From Pedobacter insulae (GTDB lineage: Bacteria > Bacteroidota > Bacteroidia > Sphingobacteriales > Sphingobacteriaceae), in NCBI RefSeq assembly GCF_900113525.1, contig NZ_FOPP01000011.1, positions 62,001-126,000 on the forward strand: DNA of 64,000 nucleotides. Direction: 5' to 3'. A program made the translations under genes and the position numbers. Every line of letters begins with the position of its first letter. Position 1 is the first letter of the stretch. Below the pieces are notes generated by a model, which saw only the letters and a program-made list of their open reading frames with translations, ran no database searches and had not been told where the DNA came from. Below, one piece after another: positions 1 through 7,466 of this stretch.

Positions 1-1
1 A

Positions 2-625
2 ATTGCTTTCAAAGACCAAAAGAAGCATAATATCTTTAAAATGGACTATGTCGATATTCAGCAGTACGATGTAGGAAGTAAGCCTCACCCACGATTTCCT
101 GGTCAGCAGAAATATAAAGCTTATAAGCCTCTGCTTGGAGAGATGATCGATTCTGTAGAAAGCTATGTAAAATTAAATCGCTTAGCTAAGCCAGATTATA
201 GTATTGAAACAAAATTAATCCCTAAGGGGGACAATGAGTTTCAACCCGATGCAGCCACCTATATTGAACTCATCATGGCGACTGTGAAGAAGAAGAAAAT
301 TGAAAAGCGCGTGATTATTCAATCTTTTGATGTGAGAACCTTGCAGTATCTTCATAAGAAATATCCTAAAATAAGAACCGCTCTTTTAATTGATGAGAAA
401 GAGGATTTCGAAGATAATATTAAGGAACTAGGTTTTAATCCGACTATATACAGCCCTTATTCGGTATTGGTAGGCAAATCATTGGTAGAAAAATGTCATG
501 CATTAGGCATTAAAATTATTCCCTGGACGATCAATTCGACAAAAGACATTAAGTATTTGATGAATTTAGGAGTAGACGGCATCATTACTGATTATCCAAA
601 TTTAATGGGGCAGCTTAATAACTAG
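2..625 (+). CDS. Glycerophosphodiester phosphodiesterase family protein, 3' part
   Basis: The reading frame is open from the left edge, so the true start lies outside the window; 207 residues are visible. The family hydrolyses glycerophosphodiesters to glycerol-3-phosphate and an alcohol on a TIM barrel. Supporting motifs are the strand with YSIETKL (acidic residue of the metal site), IIQSFD, IIPWTIN and the C-terminal GVDGIITDYP, all in the order expected for GDPD. The N-terminal catalytic His and Glu-x-Asp motifs are outside the window, so activity cannot be judged. Bacteroidota GDPDs are often periplasmic or lipoproteins, but the signal region is not visible. The gene ends 68 bp before the convergent moxR stop, and its stop codon overlaps the small ArsR-like remnant on the other strand. 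Confidence 0.85.
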   Translation: MAFKDQKKHNIFKMDYVDIQQYDVGSKPHPRFPGQQKYKAYKPLLGEMIDSVESYVKLNRLAKPDYSIETKLIPKGDNEFQPDAATYIELIMATVKKKKIEKRVIIQSFDVRTLQYLHKKYPKIRTALLIDEKEDFEDNIKELGFNPTIYSPYSVLVGKSLVEKCHALGIKIIPWTINSTKDIKYLMNLGVDGIITDYPNLMGQLNN

Positions 626-690
626 TTGGTTTCTTTTTGGAGCAAAATAATAGCGCGACGGTTAGGGTCGGCAATCGCCTGAAAAATATT
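622..690 (-). pseudogene. Remnant of an ArsR-family regulator N-terminus
   Basis: Read on the minus strand directly after the moxR stop codon, and in the same frame, about 22 codons spell IFQAIADPNRRAII followed by LLQKET and a stop. This is the usual start of ArsR/SmtB-type winged-helix repressors of the FQAIADPTRRAIL group. There is no start codon, no DNA-binding helix and no C-terminus. It is therefore a fragment left by deletion or recombination, or by chance a read-through tail of MoxR. The match is recalled from family knowledge and was not searched. Confidence 0.55.
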
Positions 691-693
691 TTG

Positions 694-1656
694 CTAAAAT
701 AAGTCTTTGATAATTTGTTCAATGGATAAACCTTCAGCTTCTGCCCGGTAATTTCGCACAATACGGTGGCGTAAAATCTGCTCTGCTACTGCTTGTACAT
801 CCTCAATATCGGGAGCATATTTTCCAGAAATTGCCGCATGGCATTTAGCACCTAATACTAGAAACTGAGATGCTCGTGGCCCTGCTCCCCAACTTACATA
901 ATTGTTAATAGCGGCAGACGCTAGTGGGGTGTTGGGGCGAGTTTTTGAAACTAATTTAACCGCATATTCTAAAACATGGTCAGTAACCGGAATACTACGG
1001 ATTAGTTGCTGGAAATATTGGATTTCGCTGGCATTGATTACTTTAGTCAATTTAACTTCGCTATTGCTTGTGGTATTTTTAACAATCGTTAGTTCGTCTG
1101 CAAATGTTGGATAATCTAAGTGAATGTTGAACATAAAACGATCCAATTGTGCTTCCGGAAGGGGGTAAGTCCCTTCTTGCTCAATCGGATTTTGCGTAGC
1201 GAGTACAAAAAATGGTTGTGGCAAACTGTGGGTGTGGCCTGCGATAGTTACCGCTTTCTCTTGCATGGCTTCGAGTAAAGCAGCTTGAGTTTTCGGCGGT
1301 GTCCGGTTAATTTCGTCGGCCAAGATAATGTTCGCGAAAATCGGTCCTTTGATAAACTTAAGGTGGCGGTCTTCGCCAAGTATTTCCGCCCCGATAATAT
1401 CACTTGGCATTAAATCTGGCGTAAATTGAATACGATTAAAAGAAAGGTCTAAGACACTTGAAACAGTTTGCACCAATAAGGTTTTAGCTAAACCTGGTAC
1501 ACCAACTAATAGGCAATGGCCATTACTGAAAATAGCGACCAACACCGATTTAATTACTTCATCTTGTCCAATAACTACTTTGTTAATTTCGGATTGGATT
1601 TTTTTGAAGGACTGATGCAGTGCATCGACGGCTTTTACTTCGCTTTCAAATTGCAT
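694..1656 (-). CDS. MoxR family AAA+ ATPase
   Basis: 320 residues, full length for the family. Walker A is GVPGLAKT (about 52-59) and Walker B with the DEINR extension is at about 111-118. The sensor segment LATQNPIEQEGTYPLPEAQLDRF follows, and the C-terminal lid ends in a helical region around 240-320. MoxR ATPases are chaperone-like and help mature or activate partner proteins, often together with DUF58 and von Willebrand A proteins; those partners are not next to it here. It lies 5 bp downstream of the SurA-like gene on the same strand, so the two are probably co-transcribed, which would fit an envelope-maturation role. The substrate is unknown. Confidence 0.9.
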   Translation of the reverse strand: MQFESEVKAVDALHQSFKKIQSEINKVVIGQDEVIKSVLVAIFSNGHCLLVGVPGLAKTLLVQTVSSVLDLSFNRIQFTPDLMPSDIIGAEILGEDRHLKFIKGPIFANIILADEINRTPPKTQAALLEAMQEKAVTIAGHTHSLPQPFFVLATQNPIEQEGTYPLPEAQLDRFMFNIHLDYPTFADELTIVKNTTSNSEVKLTKVINASEIQYFQQLIRSIPVTDHVLEYAVKLVSKTRPNTPLASAAINNYVSWGAGPRASQFLVLGAKCHAAISGKYAPDIEDVQAVAEQILRHRIVRNYRAEAEGLSIEQIIKDLF

Positions 1657-1661
1657 GCAAC

Positions 1662-3023
1662 TTATTTGTTTTCGTTTTTAGCCCAAAGTTTCATTTCGTC
1701 GCAAGTTGCAAATTCCTCGTCAACTTTGATATATGTTGTCTCTTTGCGTTTTTGGAACCACTCGCTTACTACGCGGTCTTCCTTTTCTTTTTGGGCGCGT
1801 TCCTTGAATTTAGGGTAATCCTGCTCCAAATTTCCTTTGTGAGGAGGTATTTTGGATTTCAAGAAGAAAATTTTATAACCCTCTTTACCTTGTTCAGGAC
1901 TTGAAAAAGCAACCGGTTGAGAAACTTCTCCGACTTTCATCGTATCAATTACGACAAAAACACTTGGATCTAGCTTATCAACGGGAATAAATGTTGTTCT
2001 TGCCGTAACATCGTCTGCATATAACATCATACCGCCGTTGTATTGAGTTTCTTTATTATCGGAATAATTGGAGGCTGCGAAAGCAAATGGCATTTTGTTT
2101 ACAGCAATATCTTTATAAATACTATCTGCTTTTAATTTCAACCTGGTTAAACTCTCAGGCGTAGTTTGCGGCTTCACTAATATATGGCGCACATGAGCGG
2201 TTTCTCCCCGGCGTTCTAATACCTGAAGAAGATGGTAGCCATACTCTGTTTCAAAAACAGGCGACATTTCTCCAGCCTTTAATTTAAACGCCCAGGCAGT
2301 AAATTCTTTAACCATTGTTGTCCTGTCAATAAAGCCATAGTCACCACCCTCCGATGCGGAGCCTGGATCTTCTGAATAGCTTTTAGCCAAGAATCCAAAA
2401 TCTTCGCCCTCTTTGATACGAATCCTCATCGCCTCGAGCTTATCATAAGATTTTTGTTTTTCGGCTTTCGTTAACTTAGGGTATAAAACAATTTCCCCAA
2501 CCTCTACTTCAGTGCCAATATCTGGCAAGCTGTCTTTCTGGTAAGAATCGAAATATTTTTTTACTTCTAAAGGTGTTACACTAATGTTTTCAGTGATTTT
2601 TGCCTGCATTTTTTGCGCAATTAATCCTTCTTTTACATCAGGGCGCATCTCATCTTTGTATTGCAATGCAGATTTATGTAAAAACTGTTCCAGCTGTTCT
2701 TGCCCACCCATACGCTTAATTTGATAGCGCATCCGTTTGTCTAACTCATCATCAACCTGCGCATCTTCTACAACAATTGAATCGATTTCAGCCTGTTGCT
2801 TTAAAAGTTTTTGAATCAGCATTTGCTGAAGGTACATGCATTTAATGCGGTCGTCGGCAGGATTTCCCTGATTTAAATAGATAGCATATTGCTGATTCAA
2901 CTCAGAGAGGAGGATGATATTACTACCTACAACTGCTACCACTTTATCTACGTTCTTCTTCTGAGCTTGTACATTTATAAACAGACACATTAATGCAACT
3001 GCTATGCCTAAAGTTTTCTTCAT
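1662..3023 (-). CDS. SurA-like periplasmic peptidylprolyl isomerase/chaperone
   Basis: 453 residues with an N-terminal signal peptide (hydrophobic 4-19, ending around VQAQ). Next comes a SurA-type helical chaperone module (about 22-165, with VVAVVGSNIILLSELN), then two parvulin (PpiC) domains at about 170-275 and 277-390. The first carries EDPGSASEGGDYGF and the second begins with VRHILVKP. SurA escorts unfolded beta-barrel proteins across the periplasm. A TAACTTTG box on the minus strand (3057-3050) lies 26 bp ahead of the ATG. It is followed by moxR at 5 bp and preceded by a shortened paralog. The general function is well supported; the client proteins are not known. Confidence 0.9.
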   Translation of the reverse strand: MKKTLGIAVALMCLFINVQAQKKNVDKVVAVVGSNIILLSELNQQYAIYLNQGNPADDRIKCMYLQQMLIQKLLKQQAEIDSIVVEDAQVDDELDKRMRYQIKRMGGQEQLEQFLHKSALQYKDEMRPDVKEGLIAQKMQAKITENISVTPLEVKKYFDSYQKDSLPDIGTEVEVGEIVLYPKLTKAEKQKSYDKLEAMRIRIKEGEDFGFLAKSYSEDPGSASEGGDYGFIDRTTMVKEFTAWAFKLKAGEMSPVFETEYGYHLLQVLERRGETAHVRHILVKPQTTPESLTRLKLKADSIYKDIAVNKMPFAFAASNYSDNKETQYNGGMMLYADDVTARTTFIPVDKLDPSVFVVIDTMKVGEVSQPVAFSSPEQGKEGYKIFFLKSKIPPHKGNLEQDYPKFKERAQKEKEDRVVSEWFQKRKETTYIKVDEEFATCDEMKLWAKNENK

Positions 3024-3049
3024 TCTATATATTCAATTCTAAATGTTTG

Positions 3050-3057
3050 CAAAGTTA
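3050..3057 (-). promoter_or_regulatory. Promoter -7 box (TAACTTTG) of the SurA-like gene
   Basis: The minus strand reads TAACTTTG, matching the Bacteroidota TAnnTTTG element, 26 bp before the start codon. No clear -33 TTTG is seen at the right distance. Confidence 0.45.
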
Positions 3058-3078
3058 ATATTATTTGATAAGAATTAG

Positions 3079-3681
3079 CTAGAGCTTGGCTAAATGCCTT
3101 AGTTCATCATCATTAATCTTAACTGTATATTTCGTTCTTAGTGTTTTAATCCATTGATTTTCCAAGCTTTGCTGGTAATCTGCAATTACTTGGCCCCTCA
3201 CTTCATCAAAGTCCTTATTCCCATAATTCGAAGCATTTGCCTGATGAAATTCCTTTAGTTTACTTTCATTATCTTGCGCTTTGCTCCAAATTTTTTGCTC
3301 TGAAATATTGAACATCAATACTCCTTCGCGATATTCATTCATAATATAGGCGTATTCTAAATTTTTTGGTGAGGCTTTTTTTTGTGCTCTAAGCGCCCTT
3401 TCATAGCCATTAATTTCTGCTTTATAAGCTGTGTCTACGTCCAACCCCATTGAGCGGGCATCTATAACCTTGAGCTTAAAGTTGATGTAAAGATTTAAAT
3501 AGGAAGCTAAATCAGCATATGTCGCATTTGCTACACCACCATGATTTTTTTTATAAACCCACATAAATTCTTTACTGCTTATAGATTTCCCGTTTACATA
3601 TGCCACGTTTTGTGCATACGCAAGAAAATTTAAAGAACCCAATAAAAAAATGCAACAGACTTTTCTCACAAAAGACAACAC
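3079..3681 (-). CDS. Secreted SurA-type chaperone module lacking isomerase domains
   Basis: 200 residues with a signal peptide (about 1-23, ending AYAQ). Residues 25-100 match the N-terminal part of Bacteroidota parvulin proteins (VNGKSISSKEFMWVY, then YLNLYINFKLKVIDAR). Residues 109-200 match the region that normally follows the parvulin domains (YIMNEYREGVLMFNI, IWSKAQ, then a C-terminal helix). The junction is at about 101-108, and the two PpiC domains expected between them are absent. It looks like an internally shortened paralog that kept only the substrate-binding module. It sits 55 bp upstream of the full-length gene on the same strand. The frame is intact, so it is probably expressed. 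A cofactor role for the neighbour is inference. Confidence 0.7.
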   Translation of the reverse strand: MLSFVRKVCCIFLLGSLNFLAYAQNVAYVNGKSISSKEFMWVYKKNHGGVANATYADLASYLNLYINFKLKVIDARSMGLDVDTAYKAEINGYERALRAQKKASPKNLEYAYIMNEYREGVLMFNISEQKIWSKAQDNESKLKEFHQANASNYGNKDFDEVRGQVIADYQQSLENQWIKTLRTKYTVKINDDELRHLAKL

Positions 3682-3772
3682 CTATATATATTAATGGATA
3701 AAAATAACAATTTGCGCCACTATAATAAGATATTTAACTAATTTTAACAGAAAAAAATTCTGTTAATATTAT

Positions 3773-4279
3773 ATGGCTAACCAACTTACAAGTAACGCCG
3801 AAGCCTTACGTTTATTTTTTACTGAAGATATTTATTTAATACCTCAACAAGCAGTAACTGTTGGAGAGTCAGCCGTGAAGCCAATGAAAGTTGAAGTAGT
3901 ATTTAAATATTTAGGAAAAAATCAAAAGAACATTTTAATCTTGGTAAACGACGATCAAAATGAGGTGAGTACAGTTGAAGGGAGAGAATTGTTGCGGAAA
4001 TTGGTAAAAGCCATCGATCTTACCGCGAATGACTTTGCCTTGGTTAATTATGCATCGTATAAAGGACATCATTATGATGATTTTAAAACAACTTTTGGTT
4101 GTAAACTGGTTTTAGCTTTTGGTGTCGGTGCAAGTGACCTCAATTTACCGGTGCAGCCCCAAAATCTACTGGTTGACTACAACGGTGTGAAGTTTATTTT
4201 CAGCTCGAACCTGGATGACCTGGAGCGTGATTTGCCGGGTAAAAAGACATTATGGACAAGCCTGCAACAGTTAAAATAA
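3773..4279 (+). CDS. Conserved hypothetical protein upstream of rdgB
   Basis: 168 residues, no signal peptide and no membrane segment, so cytoplasmic. I do not recognise a characterised domain. The pattern of a hydrophobic strand (NILILVNDD), a helix with LLRKLVKAIDL and a later strand (KLVLAFGVG) recalls the small alpha/beta fold of the DNA polymerase III psi subunit, but this is a weak resemblance only. Its stop codon overlaps the rdgB start (TAATG), so the two are translationally coupled. A 7-bp hairpin (AACAGAA/TTCTGTT, 3745-3764) precedes the ATG. Confidence 0.6.
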   Translation: MANQLTSNAEALRLFFTEDIYLIPQQAVTVGESAVKPMKVEVVFKYLGKNQKNILILVNDDQNEVSTVEGRELLRKLVKAIDLTANDFALVNYASYKGHHYDDFKTTFGCKLVLAFGVGASDLNLPVQPQNLLVDYNGVKFIFSSNLDDLERDLPGKKTLWTSLQQLK

Positions 4280-4872
4280 TGGAACGGTTAGTATTTGCAA
4301 CGAATAATCTAAAGAAAACAGCAGAAGTTAAGGCATTATTGTCGTCCGACTATGAGGTACTGAATTTGAGTGACATAGGTTGTTTAGTAGATATCCCTGA
4401 AACGGGCAACAGTTTTGCAGAAAATGCAACTTTAAAAAGCAGCTATGTTGTGATGAATTACCAGATTAATTGTTTCGCCGACGACAGTGGACTGGAGGTT
4501 GAGGCATTGAACAATGAGCCTGGTATTTATTCTGCGAGGTATAGCGGCTCAAGAGGGGACGAAGTTAATTTAAATTACCTTCTGGCGAAGATGGAGGGGA
4601 TTGAAAACAGGAGAGCCAGGTTTAAAACCGTGATTTCATTGATACAAGACGGAGAAAACCATCTTTTTGAAGGGGTTATCAACGGAGTATTACGCACTCA
4701 GCCTTCGGGTACAATGGGATTTGGGTACGACCCGATCTTTCAACCAGACGGTTATACCGAAACATTCGCACAAATGACTTTAGCGCAAAAAAATGAAATC
4801 AGCCATAGAGCAATAGCTATGCAAAAGTTGATAACTTTTTTAAAAAGTAACCCGTCATTGCGAGGAGCGTAG
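4279..4872 (+). CDS. rdgB: Non-canonical purine NTP pyrophosphatase (RdgB/HAM1)
   Basis: Hydrolyses dITP, XTP and related nucleotides to monophosphates and so keeps damaged purines out of DNA. The start was set at 4279 rather than the upstream in-frame ATG at 4252, because it gives the family-typical beginning MERLVFATNN and forms a TAATG junction with the previous gene. Family motifs follow: TNNLKK, FADDSGLEVEAL, GTMGFGYDPIF and ISHRAIA. The usual end of the family is near FLKS; here the last residues (PSLRGA) are encoded by the first copy of the palindromic repeat downstream, and the stop codon lies in that repeat. 197 residues. Confidence 0.93.
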   Translation: MERLVFATNNLKKTAEVKALLSSDYEVLNLSDIGCLVDIPETGNSFAENATLKSSYVVMNYQINCFADDSGLEVEALNNEPGIYSARYSGSRGDEVNLNYLLAKMEGIENRRARFKTVISLIQDGENHLFEGVINGVLRTQPSGTMGFGYDPIFQPDGYTETFAQMTLAQKNEISHRAIAMQKLITFLKSNPSLRGA

Positions 4873-5297
4873 CGACGAAGCAATCTTACGTTGTTAATTA
4901 GATTGCTTCGCTGCGCTCGCAATGACGGGACACTCGCAATGATGGATGCTTGGTATAACGGGTCGTCATTGCGAGGAGCATAGCGACGAAGCAATCTTAC
5001 GTTGTTGATTAGATTGCTTCGCTGCGCTCGCAATGACGGGACGCTCGCAATGACGGTAGGTTAACTCGCAATGACGGGACGCTCGCAATGACGGTAGGTT
5101 AACTCACAATGACGGACGCTCGCAATGACGGATGCTTGGTATAACCGGTCGTCATTGCGAGGAGCGTAGCGACGAAGCAATCTTACGTTGTTAATTAGAT
5201 TGCTTCGCTGCGCTCGCAAGGACGGGACGCTCGCAATGACGGGAAGTCGCAATGACGGTAGGCTAACTCGCAATGACGGGACGCTCGCAATGACGGG
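4851..5297. repeat. Array of GTCATTGCGAGGAGC-type palindromic repeats
   Basis: This gene-free stretch between rdgB and the OstA-like gene is almost wholly repeats. Three long palindromes of about 75-79 bp lie at 4851-4929, 4964-5038 and 5150-5224. Each begins CGTCATTGCGAGGAGC, passes through a short AT-rich loop and returns as GATTGCTTCGCTGCGCTCGCAATGACG. Between and after them are half-units (CTCGCAATGACGG) in a 38-bp tandem period (from 5041 and from 5079), and a further block runs 5225-5297. The spacer GATGCTTGGTATAAC occurs at 4945 and 5131, 186 bp apart, which shows that a block containing a palindrome and half-units was duplicated. Repeats of this sequence class are widespread in unrelated bacteria and resemble REP/BIME elements. 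Confidence 0.9.
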
Positions 5298-5301
5298 CGC
5301 T

Positions 5302-7398
5302 TTAAATGGTTTCCCTCGGCTTTTTAGCCGGTGGTGCTGTTTTAGCCGGAGTTTTTGTGGCGTTCGTCTTCGGAGCAACTTTAGGTTTAACTTTGTTAAC
5401 TTTCGGTTTAACCGGTGTTTTCCCAGATGGATTATTGATAATGTCATTTTTGCTTTTCGGTCTTAGCTCGGGCTTCCATATAAAGCCAGTTAAGATGGCG
5501 TCTTTGGTCGCTTTTTCGGGCGATGAAAATGTACCTTCAATCCCTTTAACAATCTTAATTTGGGAAATATCTTTATCGGCAAAACTTATTTTTATTCGGG
5601 CACTAACAGTTTGATTTTGCTGATATTTTCCATCACTTTTTTTATCATAGCTGATGCTCTCCGCATTGCCATCTACATACATGTCCCTGATCTCCCCGTT
5701 ATCGAAAAAAGCAGTAATCAATTTACCTTTTACCTGGTTAAATTTAGTCGTATCGGTTTCTTGATCTACAATGAACCCATTTTGCAATACCTGAGCACTA
5801 TTTATTTTCTTGTTTTTAAATTGTACATGAATAGTGTCGCCCGTTTGCTGTGAACTATCAGACCATAGGATAGGATCCCGATATAGCCTCAAGGTAGAAT
5901 CGGCTGCAGTAAAAAATAGGGAGTCGGACTTGGCCTGTAAGTTGGTTTTAAAAACGCGAACATTATGGTACGCGCTAATGGTCCGGGTTCTAACGGTATC
6001 GGCTGGGTTAAATGGGGCAGGAGGGAGCTTTTTTGCTGTAACGACGCTGTCTTTTTTAGTGCTCGTTTTTGGAACGGCTTTAACAGAGTCTTTAGCCAGT
6101 GTTTTTTGGCTTTTAATAAGCGTATCCTTTGCTAAGCTATCGTTTTTTATAATAGATTTCGGTTTTAAATCAATAGAGTCTGGAACTGATTTGAGAGAAT
6201 CAATGGGTGGTATTACCGCTGTGGAATCTGGTGTACTAGTCGGTTTTACAACTTTTCCGTTTCTTCGATCTTTTCTGCTTGGTTTAGTAGTTGCTTTTGG
6301 AGTTACTACGGGTGTTTTTTTAGGTAAGGCCGTATCAAGCGCTGGTTTACCGGCAGGGGTTTCTTCGGTATTTGGTTTTTCTTCTTCCACGCCAATTTCA
6401 TCATCTGCCAAAACGGTTGGTTTTTCAATCAGCTTCAATGTTTTTTGCAAAGTCATCTGCGCCTCCAATATATCTGCGCCTAGCCATAATGAATCCGGGA
6501 CGAGCTTGTCGTTAACAGTCACAGAGTCGGCTGTTCCCAGTCCGACGTAGGCATTTATCTGCACCTTAATCCGTTCATCTATTTTAAAATATTCGCCCAG
6601 CTGCCCTCGCAATTCTAGTTTATCCTTGGTATCCACAAAAATGATATTCTTAACAGCTTTTCCGTAGCCTCGTTTGCCATCATAATACAAGCTGTCGCCC
6701 TTTAAGCTTTTTGTATCTTGTGTATAAAGATTCTTTTTGCCAAAAAATGCTTTCTCGGTCTTGGTATTGTATTCGCCATTCTCAGTATAAAGGTTATCAT
6801 CTTTACCTTTAATATTGGTAGGTCCATAAAAATAGGTCTGATTAGTAAACGTATTATACCGTAGGGTATCGGATTTTATCGTTACCTGTTCTGTAACCAC
6901 CACTACATTGTACCTGAAATAGGCATCTTTCGTGCTGGCCAAATAATACCCTCTTTTACTGGTTACAGTAACATTATTTTCCTTGTTTACTATTTTTCCG
7001 TTGTCAACATAAGTGCCAACCCGGCTTGCCATATTGTAATCGAAAATATTAGTGGTAAGTGTAGTGGAGGGATCAGACATCCGTACATTATTCATTAAGT
7101 GCGCCATTTTAGCGTTCCCATCATAATTGAGCTTGTCGGAGAAGATATTTACGGTGTCCTGACGAATGTGAACATTGCCAAACGCCTCAAAATAATTCAA
7201 TTCGCTCCATAGCCGTGCACTATCGCAAGTTAAAATAGCCCCGTCATGCTCGAAAATAGGTCTCTGAAGACGGGTAATTTGCGTTTTATTGTCCACAATC
7301 ATTTGGTCGGACGTTTGAAGAACAATTTTTGTTCTTTGTTGAGCAAACATTATGCTGGGAAACAGCATTAAAAACAAGAAAAGGCGTAATTTCTGCAC
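5302..7398 (-). CDS. OstA-like (LptA/LptD N-domain) envelope protein
   Basis: 698 residues. A signal peptide (about 1-19, ending MFAQ) leads into repeated beta-strand units of the OstA/LptA jelly roll (about 25-300; recurring patterns such as FEAFGNVHI, YYGPTNIKG and YDGKRGYGKAV). A Lys/Pro/Thr-rich low-complexity linker covers roughly 335-460. A second OstA-like block (about 465-640, with RVFKTNLQAKSDSLFF) and a Pro/Lys-rich tail follow. LptA-type domains carry lipopolysaccharide across the periplasm; lptB lies elsewhere in the window (50348-51082). The start codon is GTG, with a TAACTTTG box only 4 bp before it. The stop is 5 bp from the repeat array. Length and linker are variable in this family. 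Confidence 0.8.
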   Translation of the reverse strand: MQKLRLFLFLMLFPSIMFAQQRTKIVLQTSDQMIVDNKTQITRLQRPIFEHDGAILTCDSARLWSELNYFEAFGNVHIRQDTVNIFSDKLNYDGNAKMAHLMNNVRMSDPSTTLTTNIFDYNMASRVGTYVDNGKIVNKENNVTVTSKRGYYLASTKDAYFRYNVVVVTEQVTIKSDTLRYNTFTNQTYFYGPTNIKGKDDNLYTENGEYNTKTEKAFFGKKNLYTQDTKSLKGDSLYYDGKRGYGKAVKNIIFVDTKDKLELRGQLGEYFKIDERIKVQINAYVGLGTADSVTVNDKLVPDSLWLGADILEAQMTLQKTLKLIEKPTVLADDEIGVEEEKPNTEETPAGKPALDTALPKKTPVVTPKATTKPSRKDRRNGKVVKPTSTPDSTAVIPPIDSLKSVPDSIDLKPKSIIKNDSLAKDTLIKSQKTLAKDSVKAVPKTSTKKDSVVTAKKLPPAPFNPADTVRTRTISAYHNVRVFKTNLQAKSDSLFFTAADSTLRLYRDPILWSDSSQQTGDTIHVQFKNKKINSAQVLQNGFIVDQETDTTKFNQVKGKLITAFFDNGEIRDMYVDGNAESISYDKKSDGKYQQNQTVSARIKISFADKDISQIKIVKGIEGTFSSPEKATKDAILTGFIWKPELRPKSKNDIINNPSGKTPVKPKVNKVKPKVAPKTNATKTPAKTAPPAKKPRETI

Positions 7399-7402
7399 TT
7401 TA

Positions 7403-7410
7403 CAAAGTTA
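7403..7410 (-). promoter_or_regulatory. Promoter -7 box (TAACTTTG) abutting the OstA-like GTG start
   Basis: The minus strand reads TAACTTTG, then four bases, then the GTG start codon. If used, the transcript would be leaderless or nearly so. No strong -33 element was identified. Confidence 0.4.
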
Positions 7411-7466
7411 AGTTTAATTTTTTTTTAATGAGATAGACTTTGCTGGTTTAAATTAAATATTTTTGA

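Noticed and set aside
4851..5297. The array as a CRISPR
   Set aside because: Spacers are not unique, unit sizes vary, the repeats are long palindromes and no cas gene is present.
4752..5447. Open frames on the minus strand across the repeat array, with repeated VIASVPSLRAQRSN-like units
   Set aside because: They are translations of the palindromic DNA repeat and have no start signal or domain.
5834..6550. Long open frame (238 codons) on the plus strand opposite the OstA-like gene
   Set aside because: It is antisense to a gene with a signal peptide and clear OstA repeats; its composition is a mirror of the Lys/Pro/Thr linker and no domain is visible.
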